From: Clostridia bacterium
GTDB taxonomy: Bacteria > Bacillota > Clostridia > Christensenellales > Pumilibacteraceae
Direction of reading: 5' to 3'
Length of the DNA: 38,446 bases
Assembly (NCBI GenBank): GCA_017623455.1
Contig: JAGAPA010000054.1
Location: 1 to 38,446 of the forward strand
Part shown: positions 24,626-34,301 of the stretch, in pieces
Position numbering within the stretch: position 1 is the first letter of the stretch
How the letters are laid out: each line of letters opens with the position of its first letter
Made by a program: the position numbers and the translations under genes
Notes under the pieces: model-generated
Told to the model about the DNA's origin: nothing
What the model saw: only the letters and a program-made list of their open reading frames with translations
Database searches by the model: none

Positions 24626-24649
24626 TTTGACTTTCTTTGACCTTTGACT
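24626..24649 (-). promoter_or_regulatory. CtsR operator, three heptads
   Basis: Minus strand AGTCAAA, GGTCAAA, then GAA, then AGTCAAA. The last two fit the RGTCAAANANRGTCAAA consensus exactly; a third heptad abuts upstream. It lies just downstream of the -10 box, over the start of transcription. Confidence 0.92.
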
Positions 24650-24651
24650 TT

Positions 24652-24680
24652 ATTATACACACGAAAACTCGGTTTGTCAA
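24652..24680 (-). promoter_or_regulatory. Consensus promoter of ctsR operon
   Basis: Minus strand: TTGACA (24680-24675), 17-nt spacer, TATAAT (24657-24652); full consensus. Confidence 0.92.
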
Positions 24681-24947
24681 GGGGTTTTTAAAAGTTTTTT
24701 TAAATTTTTTAGGTTTTTTTCGTAAAAACGCAATCAGAAAAAGCGATCAACACTCTTGAAGGTCAAACTTTTTATGAATAACTGACGTTACGATAAACTG
24801 CGACAAGTCTTATTGCGATTAAGCGGAAAAAACACAAGCCCACAGCTCTTTTCGCACGCGTATAAATTAGGAATACGCGCAATAACTGCAAATTCGTCCC
24901 CGCATTGCGTCACATTTGACTCAATTTTTGTTTTTGCATATAAAAAA
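24681..24947. other. Intergenic, nothing recognised
   Basis: About 270 bp between the ctsR promoter and the dCMP deaminase terminator. It contains one lone GGTCAAA heptad (24762-24768), without a partner. Confidence 0.4.
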
Positions 24948-24977
24948 GCAAGAGTAGAAAACACCTTCTATTCTTGC
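24948..24977 (-). terminator. Terminator of dCMP deaminase gene
   Basis: GCAAGAGTAGAA and TTCTATTCTTGC around AACACC; on the minus strand followed by TTTTTT. It lies about 140 nt beyond the stop codon. Confidence 0.75.
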
Positions 24978-25119
24978 CCTTATTTGCTATTCTTAATAAT
25001 TCCTCGCTAAGTCCATAATTTCAACGTGTGTCAGGCACAATTATGATCAACACTTAGAAGCACCGCTTTCAATCCATGCAACAGTTAGGTTACATTCCAT
25101 TGCGTATCCCACGCTGTTA

Positions 25120-25584
25120 TTAAATTTCCAGCTGATCGAGTTCTACGCCTGCTTCTTTGATAAGCTGAAGCGAGAAGTCGTCGGGGTAACCTTCTTTGTA
25201 TACGATACGCTTGATACCGCTGTTTATAATAAGCTTTGCACAGATAGTGCAAGGCTGATGCGTACAGTAAAGGGTTGCGCCCTCGATTGCAATACCCATA
25301 CGAGCGGCTTGAACGATTGCGTTCTGCTCGGCGTGGGTTGCATAACAAAGCTCGTGACGGGTGCCCGAAGGAATATTGAGCTTGCGTCTTAAGCACTCGC
25401 CCTTATCTTTACAAGACTCTATACCGCAACTTGCTCCATTGTAGCCCGTGGTAAGAATACGCTTATTCTTTGCAATAACCGCGCCTACCTGTCTGTTTTG
25501 CTGATAGCAAGACGACCAAGAAGCCACGTTACATGCCATTTCAAGAAATCTTTTATCCCATTTGGTGTTTTTCATCTCATCCAT
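25120..25584 (-). CDS. Deoxycytidylate (dCMP) deaminase family / ComEB-like
   Basis: 154 residues of cytidine-deaminase fold. Zinc site: THAEQNAIVQAA (His plus catalytic Glu) and TCHQPCTICAKLIINSG-like PCTIC (two Cys). An extra set GIESCKDKGECLRRK..HELCYATHAE is typical of dCMP deaminases, which hold a second metal or structural loop there. It converts dCMP to dUMP for dTTP synthesis; the B. subtilis relative is ComEB. First Met is used, with GGAG ten nt upstream. Monocistronic, divergent from groESL. Confidence 0.88.
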   Translation of the reverse strand: MDEMKNTKWDKRFLEMACNVASWSSCYQQNRQVGAVIAKNKRILTTGYNGASCGIESCKDKGECLRRKLNIPSGTRHELCYATHAEQNAIVQAARMGIAIEGATLYCTHQPCTICAKLIINSGIKRIVYKEGYPDDFSLQLIKEAGVELDQLEI

Positions 25585-25617
25585 TTTTTTGTTCTCCGTA
25601 AATTTTCTATTTTGTTT

Positions 25618-25646
25618 ATTTTATCACAAAATTTAATAATTTGCAA
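25618..25646 (-). promoter_or_regulatory. Promoter of dCMP deaminase gene
   Basis: Minus strand: TTGCAA (25646-25641), 17-nt spacer, TAAAAT (25623-25618). Confidence 0.65.
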
Positions 25647-25790
25647 CACTTAAACGTAAATATATAAATGATAACGGCTTATTTTTGAAAAAATCAGTTA
25701 AAAAGGCATAGTTTATGCGTTTTTTGCAATGTGAAAAGCGCGGTAAAAAAAATTTCTTGTTATTTTTACAAAAATTTCTCAAAGAAACTA

Positions 25791-25819
25791 TTGACAAAGG
25801 CAAAAAGCGGTTATATAAT
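25791..25819 (+). promoter_or_regulatory. Consensus promoter of groESL
   Basis: TTGACA (25791-25796), 17-nt spacer, TATAAT (25814-25819). Confidence 0.92.
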
Positions 25820-25820
25820 A

Positions 25821-25847
25821 TTAGCAGTCACAAGGCAAGAGTGCTAA
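25821..25847. promoter_or_regulatory. CIRCE element (HrcA operator)
   Basis: TTAGCAGTC, nine bases, GAGTGCTAA. One mismatch from the CIRCE consensus TTAGCACTC-N9-GAGTGCTAA, directly after the -10 box. HrcA itself is not encoded in the window. Confidence 0.95.
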
Positions 25848-25900
25848 TTTATTGCTTTTTTGACGGAATTAATATAAAAAAATTTTTGGAGGATATATAA

Positions 25901-26185
25901 ATGACTATTAAACCTTTATTTGACAAAGTTGTCATCGAACAGGTTGAGGCTGAAGAAAAGACCGTAGGCGGAATTATTCTTCTTGCCAAAGACCAAGAAA
26001 AACCTCAGATGGCTAAGGTTCTTGCGGTGGGCCCCGGTGGTATCATCGACGGAAAGGAAGTCGTTATGCAGGTTAAGGTAGGGGATAAGATCCTTTACTC
26101 TAAGTATGCAGGCAGTGAATTTAAGCTTGAGGGCAAGACCGTTACTATCTTGCGTCAGAGCGACATTCTTGCCATTGTAGAATAA
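25901..26185 (+). CDS. groES: Co-chaperonin GroES
   Basis: 94 residues, full length. MTIKPLFDKVVIEQVEAEEK start, mobile loop EEKTVGGIILLAKDQEKPQ and GPGGIIDGKEVVMQVKVGD are typical. It caps GroEL to form the folding chamber. SD TTGGAGG; groEL starts 21 nt later. Confidence 0.97.
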   Translation: MTIKPLFDKVVIEQVEAEEKTVGGIILLAKDQEKPQMAKVLAVGPGGIIDGKEVVMQVKVGDKILYSKYAGSEFKLEGKTVTILRQSDILAIVE

Positions 26186-26200
26186 TTTTCAGGAGGCTAA

Positions 26201-27844
<1,644 letters not shown>

Positions 27845-27875
27845 TTTCACTCAACTAAAAAACACGAAAATGCAC

Positions 27876-27905
27876 AAAAAACTCGCTAACGTTAGCGAGT
27901 TTTTT
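27876..27905. terminator. Bidirectional terminator of groEL and metH
   Basis: Perfect 20-bp palindrome ACTCGCTAACGTTAGCGAGT flanked by five A and five T. Confidence 0.92.
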
Positions 27906-27946
27906 GTTGTTTTATGATTATTATACTATTTTAATACGCGGGCACG

Positions 27947-30352
27947 TTACTTTAGCAAAGCATTAATTTCTTCGGCGTACCGAACTGTTTCCATTGCGTC
28001 TTTTGCGTACTTGTCCGCGCCTATTTTGTCTGCGTATTCCTGCGTTAGAACAGCTCCACCCACTACGGTTTTTACCCAAGGCGCTTTTTCTTTTAGGAGC
28101 TTTATCGCCTCTTCCATAGCAGGAACTGTGGTTGTCATAAGCGCGCTAAGACCTACAAGTGGTGCGTGCAATTTTATTGCTGTTTCCACAATCGTTTCCG
28201 CATCCACGTCGCGACCAAGATCTGTTACCGCAAAACCGTAATTTTCAAGCAAAAGCTTTACGATATTCTTGCCGATATCATGAATATCGCCCTTTACAGT
28301 AGCTATTACAAACGCGCATTTCTCTTCCGTTTTTGCGCCTTTCATACACTTCTTTATTTCGTCAAACGCGCACTTTGCAGACTCTGCGCTCATAAGAAGC
28401 TGAGGCAAATAGACCGTCTTTTTTTCAAACCCCACCCCCACTGTGTCGAGCGCAGGGATAATCTCGTTTTTGATTATATCCAAAGGATGTGCAGTTGTGA
28501 GCAATTCTTTTGTAAGCGCACCTGCTTGATCTTTAAGCCCTTTTACAATCGCTTTTTGAAGCTCAGACTTGTAATTTTCCGTCGTGCTTTGTGCAGTTTG
28601 AGTGGTTGTAACCAAATTCTCTGCCGGCAACGACGTGGCAAAATTAACGTACGAAGCGCAGTTGTCATCCATTGCCGAAAGTGCGTTAAACGCGTAATAC
28701 GTCTTTAGCATTTCGGTTGAATATGGATTCATTATAGCGCCCGAAAGACCATTGTTTAGGGCAAGAGCAAAGAACGCGGAGTTGATTATATCGCGATTAG
28801 GAAGACCGAAAGACACGTTGGAAACACCAAGCGTAACGTGACAGCCCAGTTTTTCACGGATTAGCTTTACCGCCTTTAGCGTTTCTATCGCAGAACTGTT
28901 ATCTGCGCTGATAGTGAGCGCAAGCGGATCGAAAACTATATCCTTTTTATCAATACCGTACTTTTGAGCCTGCTTTAAGATGCGCCTTGCAATCTTCAGT
29001 CGATCTTCGGCTTTTGTGGGAATACCGCCCTCGTCCAAAGTGAGCGCAACTACTACGCCTCCGTACTTTTTAGCAAGAGGAAACACGGCTTGCATGCTTT
29101 CTTTTTTGCCGTTTACAGAGTTAAGCATAGGCTTACCGTTGTACACTCTGACAGCGCTTTCCATAGCTCTTGCGTTGGACGTGTCGATTTGAAGAGGAAG
29201 AGCTGTTACCGCCTGTAATTCTTTTACCGCACTTACAAGCATTTTCTCTTCGTCAATCTCGGGAAGCCCCACGTTTACGTCCAAGATATGAACACCCTTT
29301 TCTTCTTGGGCAATGCCTTCTTTTAGGATATAATCCATATCGTTATTTTTGAGCGCTTCCTTAAATTTCTTTTTGCCCGTAGGATTTATTCTCTCTCCGA
29401 TAAGAATGGGGTTTTGCCCGAAAGTTACCGCGTGAGTATAGGACGAAACGGTTGTAAAATTCTTTTTTTGTACCGTTTTGGGCGATACGTGTTGCGTTTT
29501 TTCTTTCAAAAGCGAAATATGCTTAGGTGTTGTACCGCAACATCCACCGCACAGTCTTACGCCTTCCTCCACAAGCAAAGCAACCTCACTTGCAAACTCT
29601 TCCTCGCTCACGTCATACACTGTTTTTCCGTTTTCTACTCTCGGAAGTCCTGCGTTTGGCTCTAACAAAACGGGAACGGACGCGTACTTAAGATACTCTT
29701 TAACGATGGGAGCAAGCTGTTTTGGGCCGAGTGAACAGTTTACGCCTATTGCATCCGCACCCATTCCTTCAAGCATTGCAACCATTGCCTCTGCCGTAGC
29801 ACCCGTCATAAGCTTTCCGTCGCTTCCAAAAGCATTAGAAACAAACACGGGCAAGTCGCAATTTTCCTTTACTGCAAGGAGCGCTGCCTTTGTTTCGTAA
29901 CTGTCGGTCATAGTTTCGATAAACACTAAATCCGCGCCGTACTTAACTCCAAGACGCACGGTTTTTGCAAAAATCTCCACTGCTTCCTCAAAATCAAGAG
30001 TACCGTAAGGCGCGAGCATTTTTCCGCTCGGTCCTATATCTAACGCTATCCATTTGGGTTGATTAGTTTTGCTTTGCTCTCGCGCTTTTTTTGCGTTTTC
30101 TATTGCGTATTTTACAATCTCGTCAAGCTCGCTTTCGCTGAATTTTAACGCGTTTGCGCCAAACGTATTGGTGTTTACGATATTAGCGCCTGCGTCGTAA
30201 TAGCTTTTGTAAATGGCAGTAACGACGTTAGAGTGCGTTACGTTCCACCTCTCCGGAAGCTCTCCTGCTTTCAGACCGCTGCTCTGTAAAAGCGTGCCCA
30301 TTCCTCCGTCGAGATACACTATATTTTCTTTTAGGTACTGTCTTAAATCCAT
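27947..30352 (-). CDS. metH: Cobalamin-dependent methionine synthase without reactivation domain
   Basis: 801 residues. The start is ATG at 30352 (MDLRQYLKENIVYLDGGMGT) with GGAG six nt before; an in-frame TTG at 30364 lies before that SD and is rejected. Domains: homocysteine methyltransferase (1-280; zinc ligands GVNCSLGP and GGCCGTTP), methyltetrahydrofolate-binding barrel (about 310-570; ERINPTGKKKFKEAL), cobalamin cap (about 590-680) and cobalamin domain with the base-off motif GDIHDIGKN. The AdoMet/reactivation domain of the roughly 1,200-residue E. coli enzyme is absent, as in many anaerobes. It makes methionine from homocysteine and methyl-THF. Second gene after metF, 16 nt apart. Confidence 0.95.
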   Translation of the reverse strand: MDLRQYLKENIVYLDGGMGTLLQSSGLKAGELPERWNVTHSNVVTAIYKSYYDAGANIVNTNTFGANALKFSESELDEIVKYAIENAKKAREQSKTNQPKWIALDIGPSGKMLAPYGTLDFEEAVEIFAKTVRLGVKYGADLVFIETMTDSYETKAALLAVKENCDLPVFVSNAFGSDGKLMTGATAEAMVAMLEGMGADAIGVNCSLGPKQLAPIVKEYLKYASVPVLLEPNAGLPRVENGKTVYDVSEEEFASEVALLVEEGVRLCGGCCGTTPKHISLLKEKTQHVSPKTVQKKNFTTVSSYTHAVTFGQNPILIGERINPTGKKKFKEALKNNDMDYILKEGIAQEEKGVHILDVNVGLPEIDEEKMLVSAVKELQAVTALPLQIDTSNARAMESAVRVYNGKPMLNSVNGKKESMQAVFPLAKKYGGVVVALTLDEGGIPTKAEDRLKIARRILKQAQKYGIDKKDIVFDPLALTISADNSSAIETLKAVKLIREKLGCHVTLGVSNVSFGLPNRDIINSAFFALALNNGLSGAIMNPYSTEMLKTYYAFNALSAMDDNCASYVNFATSLPAENLVTTTQTAQSTTENYKSELQKAIVKGLKDQAGALTKELLTTAHPLDIIKNEIIPALDTVGVGFEKKTVYLPQLLMSAESAKCAFDEIKKCMKGAKTEEKCAFVIATVKGDIHDIGKNIVKLLLENYGFAVTDLGRDVDAETIVETAIKLHAPLVGLSALMTTTVPAMEEAIKLLKEKAPWVKTVVGGAVLTQEYADKIGADKYAKDAMETVRYAEEINALLK

Positions 30353-30368
30353 TAATTTCTCCAATATA

Positions 30369-31244
30369 TCAGTTAAGAATTGCGGAAAGATTTTCCAAAA
30401 TCTTTTGAGCTACGTCGGGCTTGTTCATAGAATATACGTGCACGTTTTTGATACCGTTTGCAAACAGGTCGATTATCTGATCGGTTGCATACGCAATACC
30501 TGCCTGCTTCATTGCTTCGGGCTTGTAGCCAAACTTGTCCACCAAGCTCTTAAAACGTTGTGGCATAAACGAACCTGAAAGCTTGATCGCTCTGTCTACC
30601 TGATTTGCGTTTGTGATGGGCATAATTCCCGGCATTACAGGTACTGTTATGCCTGCCTCGCGAATTTTGTAAAGGAAGTTGTAGAGAAGGTTGTTGTCAA
30701 AAAACATTTGCGTAGTCAAAAAATCGCAACCTGCATCCACCTTTTCTTTAAGGTATTTTATATCTTCCTTTTGGTTACTGCTTTCGGGATGTATTTCGGG
30801 ATAGCACGCACCGCCTATGCACATATCGGGGTCGCTTGCCTTAAGCTCGCGCACAAGCTCGATTGCATGATGGTAGTCCCACTTACTCCTGTCCTCGCCT
30901 ATCATTTCCTGTGGAATATCGCCACGAAGCGCCATAACGTTTTCTATCCCTGCTTCCTTTATGTCCGCAATGCGCTGACGAACGGTTTGACGAGTGGACG
31001 AAACGCACGTAAGATGCGCAAGCATGGGCACTCCGTATTGATCTTTGATATTCTTTGCGATATCAAGAGTGTATTTACTTGTTCCTCCGCCTGCTCCGTA
31101 CGTTACACTCATAAACGCAGGGCAAAGCTTTGCAATCTCTTCGGTTGCATGCTTTACGCTATCGAAATTGCTTTCCGTTTTGGGCGGAAAAACCTCAAAA
31201 GATACCGTGAGCTTATCTTTTGTCAACAGATCTTTTATTTTCAT
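30369..31244 (-). CDS. metF: Methylenetetrahydrofolate reductase
   Basis: 291 residues, FAD-binding TIM barrel. VSFEVFPPKTESNFDSV carries the substrate Glu; SVTYGAGGGTS, HLTCVS, ALRGDIPQE and FLTTQMFFDN are the family landmarks. It reduces 5,10-methylene-THF to 5-methyl-THF, the methyl donor for the metH product next door. SD GAAGGAG. First gene of a metF-metH operon; the short leader has no S-box or T-box. Confidence 0.95.
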   Translation of the reverse strand: MKIKDLLTKDKLTVSFEVFPPKTESNFDSVKHATEEIAKLCPAFMSVTYGAGGGTSKYTLDIAKNIKDQYGVPMLAHLTCVSSTRQTVRQRIADIKEAGIENVMALRGDIPQEMIGEDRSKWDYHHAIELVRELKASDPDMCIGGACYPEIHPESSNQKEDIKYLKEKVDAGCDFLTTQMFFDNNLLYNFLYKIREAGITVPVMPGIMPITNANQVDRAIKLSGSFMPQRFKSLVDKFGYKPEAMKQAGIAYATDQIIDLFANGIKNVHVYSMNKPDVAQKILENLSAILN

Positions 31245-31295
31245 AATTACTCCTTCCTTTGCCTACAAATACTGTTTGCGGAATATTTTAATTAT

Positions 31296-31324
31296 ATTAT
31301 AACACTTATATATAAATAATGCAA
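31296..31324 (-). promoter_or_regulatory. Promoter of metF-metH
   Basis: Minus strand: TTGCAT (31324-31319), 17-nt spacer, TATAAT (31301-31296). Confidence 0.7.
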
Positions 31325-31336
31325 GATATTGAGCAA

Positions 31337-31367
31337 AAATTGCGCCGTGAATTACACAGCGCAATTT
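31337..31367. terminator. Terminator of putP
   Basis: AAATTGCGC and GCGCAATTT around a 13-nt loop, about 20 nt beyond the putP stop, with A/T tracts on both sides. Confidence 0.85.
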
Positions 31368-31386
31368 TTTGTTTTTTAACTCTTTA

Positions 31387-32961
31387 TTAAGCTTCTTCAA
31401 CTTCAAGCTTAACATCTTCCTTTTCGGGAACGTCATACTTAAGCTCGTCGCTATTTCTAACCTCGTCGAAAAGCTCCATAACCTCGTTTGAGGGCGCTTT
31501 TGTAACAAGTGTTGCAATAACGGATACGATAAAGCCTACGATAAAGCCGGGGATGATTGCGTAAAGATTGGTGATCGTTCCAATGGTCGCGCCATCTATC
31601 TTTACAAACACCCAAATGCATGATACTACGAAACCTGCGATAATTCCGGAAACGCAACCCTTGTAGTTAAATCTCTTCCAATAAAGCGCAAGAATAATTG
31701 CAGGGCTGAATGCCGCGCCGAAGATCGCCCATGCATCGGAAACGAGCTTCATGATTGAGTCGCCGAAGAATGCGATTACAAATGCAACGATTGAAATTAC
31801 AACTACTACGATTCTGCTTACCCAAACCATTTGCTTGTCGGTAGCGTTCTTCTTAATCGTTCCCTTAAAGATATCGGAAGCAAATGCAGAAGAAGCCAAA
31901 AGAAGCTGAGAGTCTGCGGTAGACATAGACGCTGCGATAATTGCGGAAATTAAGAGTCCGCCGATAAGAGCTAAAGGACCCCACTTGAAGATTTGTCTTA
32001 CTACGTCAACAAATACCATTTCGCTTGCTGTTGCGCTCATAGATCCAACAAAGCTATGCGCAACAATTGCGAATACTGCAGCCATAACCAAAATTGCAAA
32101 CGTCCAGCAAGATCCGATAATCTGCGACTTTCTCATTTCTTTCTTGCTCTTGATAGACATATATCTTACGATAATGTGTGGCATACCAAAATATCCAAGT
32201 CCCCAACCAAGTCCCGAGAGAATATCGGAAATACTCTTCCAGTCAAAGTTTCCTGAAGAAAGAAGATTAAAGTAATTAGCATCTTCTGCAAGCCAAGGCA
32301 TAAAGCCTCCAGCAAGGTTGCCAGTACCCATCATAATAAGCATAATAATGGGAAGAAGCATAATTGCCGCGAGCATAAGCATACCTTGAATAAAGTCAGT
32401 CCAGCATACCGCGTTAAATCCACCAAGCATCGTGTATGCGATTATAATAAGTCCTGCTATTACCATTCCCCAAGTTTTATCAATAAAGCCACCTGTAAGC
32501 GTGGAGAATAAGTTTCCGCAAGCTACGAGCGAAGATGCCATATAGATACAGTATGCAACCAAAAATACGATTGCGCATACAAGTCTAAGTACCGCGCTCT
32601 TGGATAAGAATCTGTTGGTCAAAAACTGTGGAACTGTGATAGAATCGTTAGCCTTAATTGCATACACTCTAAGACGGGGGGCGATAAAGATCCAAGCAAG
32701 AATTGTTCCTATAATAAGACCTACCGAAATCCAAACCTGTCCCATACCTACAAGGTATATAGCTCCGGGCAAGCCCATCAAACACCAAGCACTCATATCA
32801 GACGCGCCTGCGCTAAGCGCCGCGATAAGTCCGCTCATCTTTCTTCCGCCAAGGAAATAGTCTTTTTCAGACTCGTCCTTTCCCTTAAAGAAAAACCAAA
32901 TACCGATTCCAAGCATTGCAATAAGGTAGATACCGAATGCAATAATTTCGTAAACGTTCAT
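31387..32961 (-). CDS. putP: Sodium/proline symporter (SSS family)
   Basis: 524 residues, about 13 membrane helices. The N-terminal KDYFLGGRKMSGLIAALSAG and the signature ASDMSAWCLMGLPGAIY are those of PutP; GGFNAVCWTDFIQG and STADSQLLLASSAFASDI (sodium-site Ser/Thr) also fit. It probably imports proline with Na+. The C-terminus is an acidic tail. SD AAGGAG. Divergent from a LysR-type gene, which may control it; no proline catabolism gene is near. Confidence 0.9.
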   Translation of the reverse strand: MNVYEIIAFGIYLIAMLGIGIWFFFKGKDESEKDYFLGGRKMSGLIAALSAGASDMSAWCLMGLPGAIYLVGMGQVWISVGLIIGTILAWIFIAPRLRVYAIKANDSITVPQFLTNRFLSKSAVLRLVCAIVFLVAYCIYMASSLVACGNLFSTLTGGFIDKTWGMVIAGLIIIAYTMLGGFNAVCWTDFIQGMLMLAAIMLLPIIMLIMMGTGNLAGGFMPWLAEDANYFNLLSSGNFDWKSISDILSGLGWGLGYFGMPHIIVRYMSIKSKKEMRKSQIIGSCWTFAILVMAAVFAIVAHSFVGSMSATASEMVFVDVVRQIFKWGPLALIGGLLISAIIAASMSTADSQLLLASSAFASDIFKGTIKKNATDKQMVWVSRIVVVVISIVAFVIAFFGDSIMKLVSDAWAIFGAAFSPAIILALYWKRFNYKGCVSGIIAGFVVSCIWVFVKIDGATIGTITNLYAIIPGFIVGFIVSVIATLVTKAPSNEVMELFDEVRNSDELKYDVPEKEDVKLEVEEA

Positions 32962-33003
32962 ATTTACTCCTTTATTATGTAAAATATTTTTGTATTAGGT
33001 TTT

Positions 33004-33031
33004 ATAATACCATTACGTATAGCACTACAAA
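33004..33031 (-). promoter_or_regulatory. Possible promoter of putP
   Basis: Minus strand: TTTGTA (33031-33026), 16-nt spacer ending TGG, TATTAT (33009-33004). Confidence 0.45.
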
Positions 33032-33065
33032 CTCATAAAATTTTATCAAAAATTGGCTTAAATGT

Positions 33066-33110
33066 CAAACGTTTGTGATAAAATTATTAAAAAGCATAGA
33101 AAAACGTTTG
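33066..33110. promoter_or_regulatory. Paired AAACGTTTG sites, candidate LysR operator
   Basis: CAAACGTTTG (33066-33075) and AAACGTTTG (33102-33110), centres about 35 bp apart. The second overlaps the lysR -35 box. Position fits autoregulation and control of putP; inferred. Confidence 0.5.
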
Positions 33111-33135
33111 ATTTTTTGCAAAAAATTGGTATAAT
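33108..33135 (+). promoter_or_regulatory. Promoter of lysR
   Basis: TTGATT (33108-33113), 16-nt spacer, TATAAT (33130-33135) with extended -10 TGG. Confidence 0.75.
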
Positions 33136-33172
33136 AGTATTAGCATATCTAATAGAATTTGGAGAAACAGAA

Positions 33173-34048
33173 ATGACGGTAAAACAGTATAGGGCGTTTG
33201 TAACAGCGGTAGACGAAGGAACGCTGTCTAAAGCAGGGCAAAAATTGGGGCTTACGCAAGGCTCTGTAACACAGCTTATTGCATCGCTCGAAAAGGAGCT
33301 TGGTTTTAGTTTGTGCGTAAGAAACAAGGCAGGGATAAAACTGAGCGAGCAAGGCGAAAAGCTACTACCCCTGATGCGTTCTATAGTGGAAAAAGAGCAA
33401 CGTCTTATTGAGGTTGTAGACGCGATGAACAACAGAGAAAACAGTATAATAAGAATTGCTACATTCTCGTCGGTTGGGGTAAAATGGCTTCCCTCTATTA
33501 TGAAAGAGTTTTCTCTCCTTTATCCAAACGTTGAGTTTGACATTAAAGACGGCGGGTACGGAGAGATTTTAGAATACGTTAACAACGGCGCGGTAGACCT
33601 TGCGTTCGTATCACTCCCCTGCTCAGTTTCCGGCGACGTTATACCACTTTTAGAAGATAGAATTTTGGCGTTAGTGCCTACCTCGCACCCTCTTGCCAGC
33701 GTAGATAAAGTACCAATAAAGGCGTTTGAAAAAGAGCCGGTAATTTCACTTGCAAGCGATACGGATCACGACTCGAGAAAGGTTTTTTCGATGCACAACG
33801 TAAAGCCGAATATCAAATACGTAACAGGCGACGACTACGCTATGATTGCTATGGTAGAGAATAATTTGGGCATTTGTATTCAGCCTGAACTTTTACTTAA
33901 TAACGTATCTAAAAAGGTAAAAGTTATGGAATTATATCCGCCGTGCAAACGAAGTATAGGGCTTGTCGTTACGCTTGGTGCATACGCGTCGGACAAGGTA
34001 AAGAAGATGGCGGAATTTATTGTGGACTGGGTAAAAAATAACGCGTAA
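33173..34048 (+). CDS. LysR family transcriptional regulator
   Basis: 291 residues from MTVKQYRAFVTAVDEGTLSK, the normal LysR beginning, with GGAG nine nt upstream; the in-frame extension from 33062 runs back through the promoter and is rejected. HTH at 3-60 (KAGQKLGLTQGSVTQLIASLEKELGF), then a periplasmic-binding-like effector domain from about 90. Effector unknown. Divergent from putP, with palindromic AAACGTTTG sites between. Followed by its own terminator. Confidence 0.92.
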   Translation: MTVKQYRAFVTAVDEGTLSKAGQKLGLTQGSVTQLIASLEKELGFSLCVRNKAGIKLSEQGEKLLPLMRSIVEKEQRLIEVVDAMNNRENSIIRIATFSSVGVKWLPSIMKEFSLLYPNVEFDIKDGGYGEILEYVNNGAVDLAFVSLPCSVSGDVIPLLEDRILALVPTSHPLASVDKVPIKAFEKEPVISLASDTDHDSRKVFSMHNVKPNIKYVTGDDYAMIAMVENNLGICIQPELLLNNVSKKVKVMELYPPCKRSIGLVVTLGAYASDKVKKMAEFIVDWVKNNA

Positions 34049-34061
34049 AAACAGTAATTAA

Positions 34062-34099
34062 AAAACACGCATTGTTCAAAAATGAGCGATACGTGTTTT
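34062..34099 (+). terminator. Terminator of lysR
   Basis: AAAACACGCAT pairs with ATACGTGTTTT (one bulge) and is followed by GTTTTTTG. Confidence 0.75.
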
Positions 34100-34120
34100 G
34101 TTTTTTGATACATTTTTAAT

Positions 34121-34293
34121 GGCTATGTCACAACAAATGGTTGATAAATATTATTATGTTTTGACGAGAAAAACACAAGAAAGACAAGTGTTCTTGTAAG
34201 GGCGCATACTTGCAAAGTCTGTAACCGAACAAAACACGCTGTATTTCGTAGCGGCTTTTCAGTCAAATATAAACCTACTGTTGTGTCAGAGCC
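34121..34293 (-). repeat. 173-bp structured inverted-repeat element, copy B
   Basis: Terminal inverted repeats GGCTATGTCACAACA (34121-34135) and TGTTGTGTCAGAGCC (34279-34293) match at 13 of 15; a further imperfect inverted match continues through TTTGAC..AAAA. The inner 100 bp aligns with copy A: CACAAGAAAGAC, TAAGGGCGC, GTAACCGAA and TGTATTTCG. The second stem is GTGTT (34188-34192) with AACAC (34233-34237), where copy A has AACTTTTT/AAAAAGTT. It ends 8 bp from the stop codon of the DMT transporter gene, in the same orientation as copy A to hpf. Confidence 0.7.
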
Positions 34294-34301
34294 TTTTATT
34301 T

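Noticed and set aside
24762-24768. Second CtsR site (GGTCAAA)
   Set aside because: Single heptad without a correctly spaced partner; a lone GGTCAAA at 5663-5669 is rejected for the same reason.
25715-25900. 61-codon ORF before groES
   Set aside because: It covers the groESL promoter and CIRCE element and is A/T-rich noise.
30353-30364. Upstream TTG start that would add four residues to MetH
   Set aside because: It lies before the SD that serves the ATG at 30352.
31245-31295. SAM riboswitch or T-box before metF
   Set aside because: Leader is only about 45 nt and lacks S-box or T-box features.
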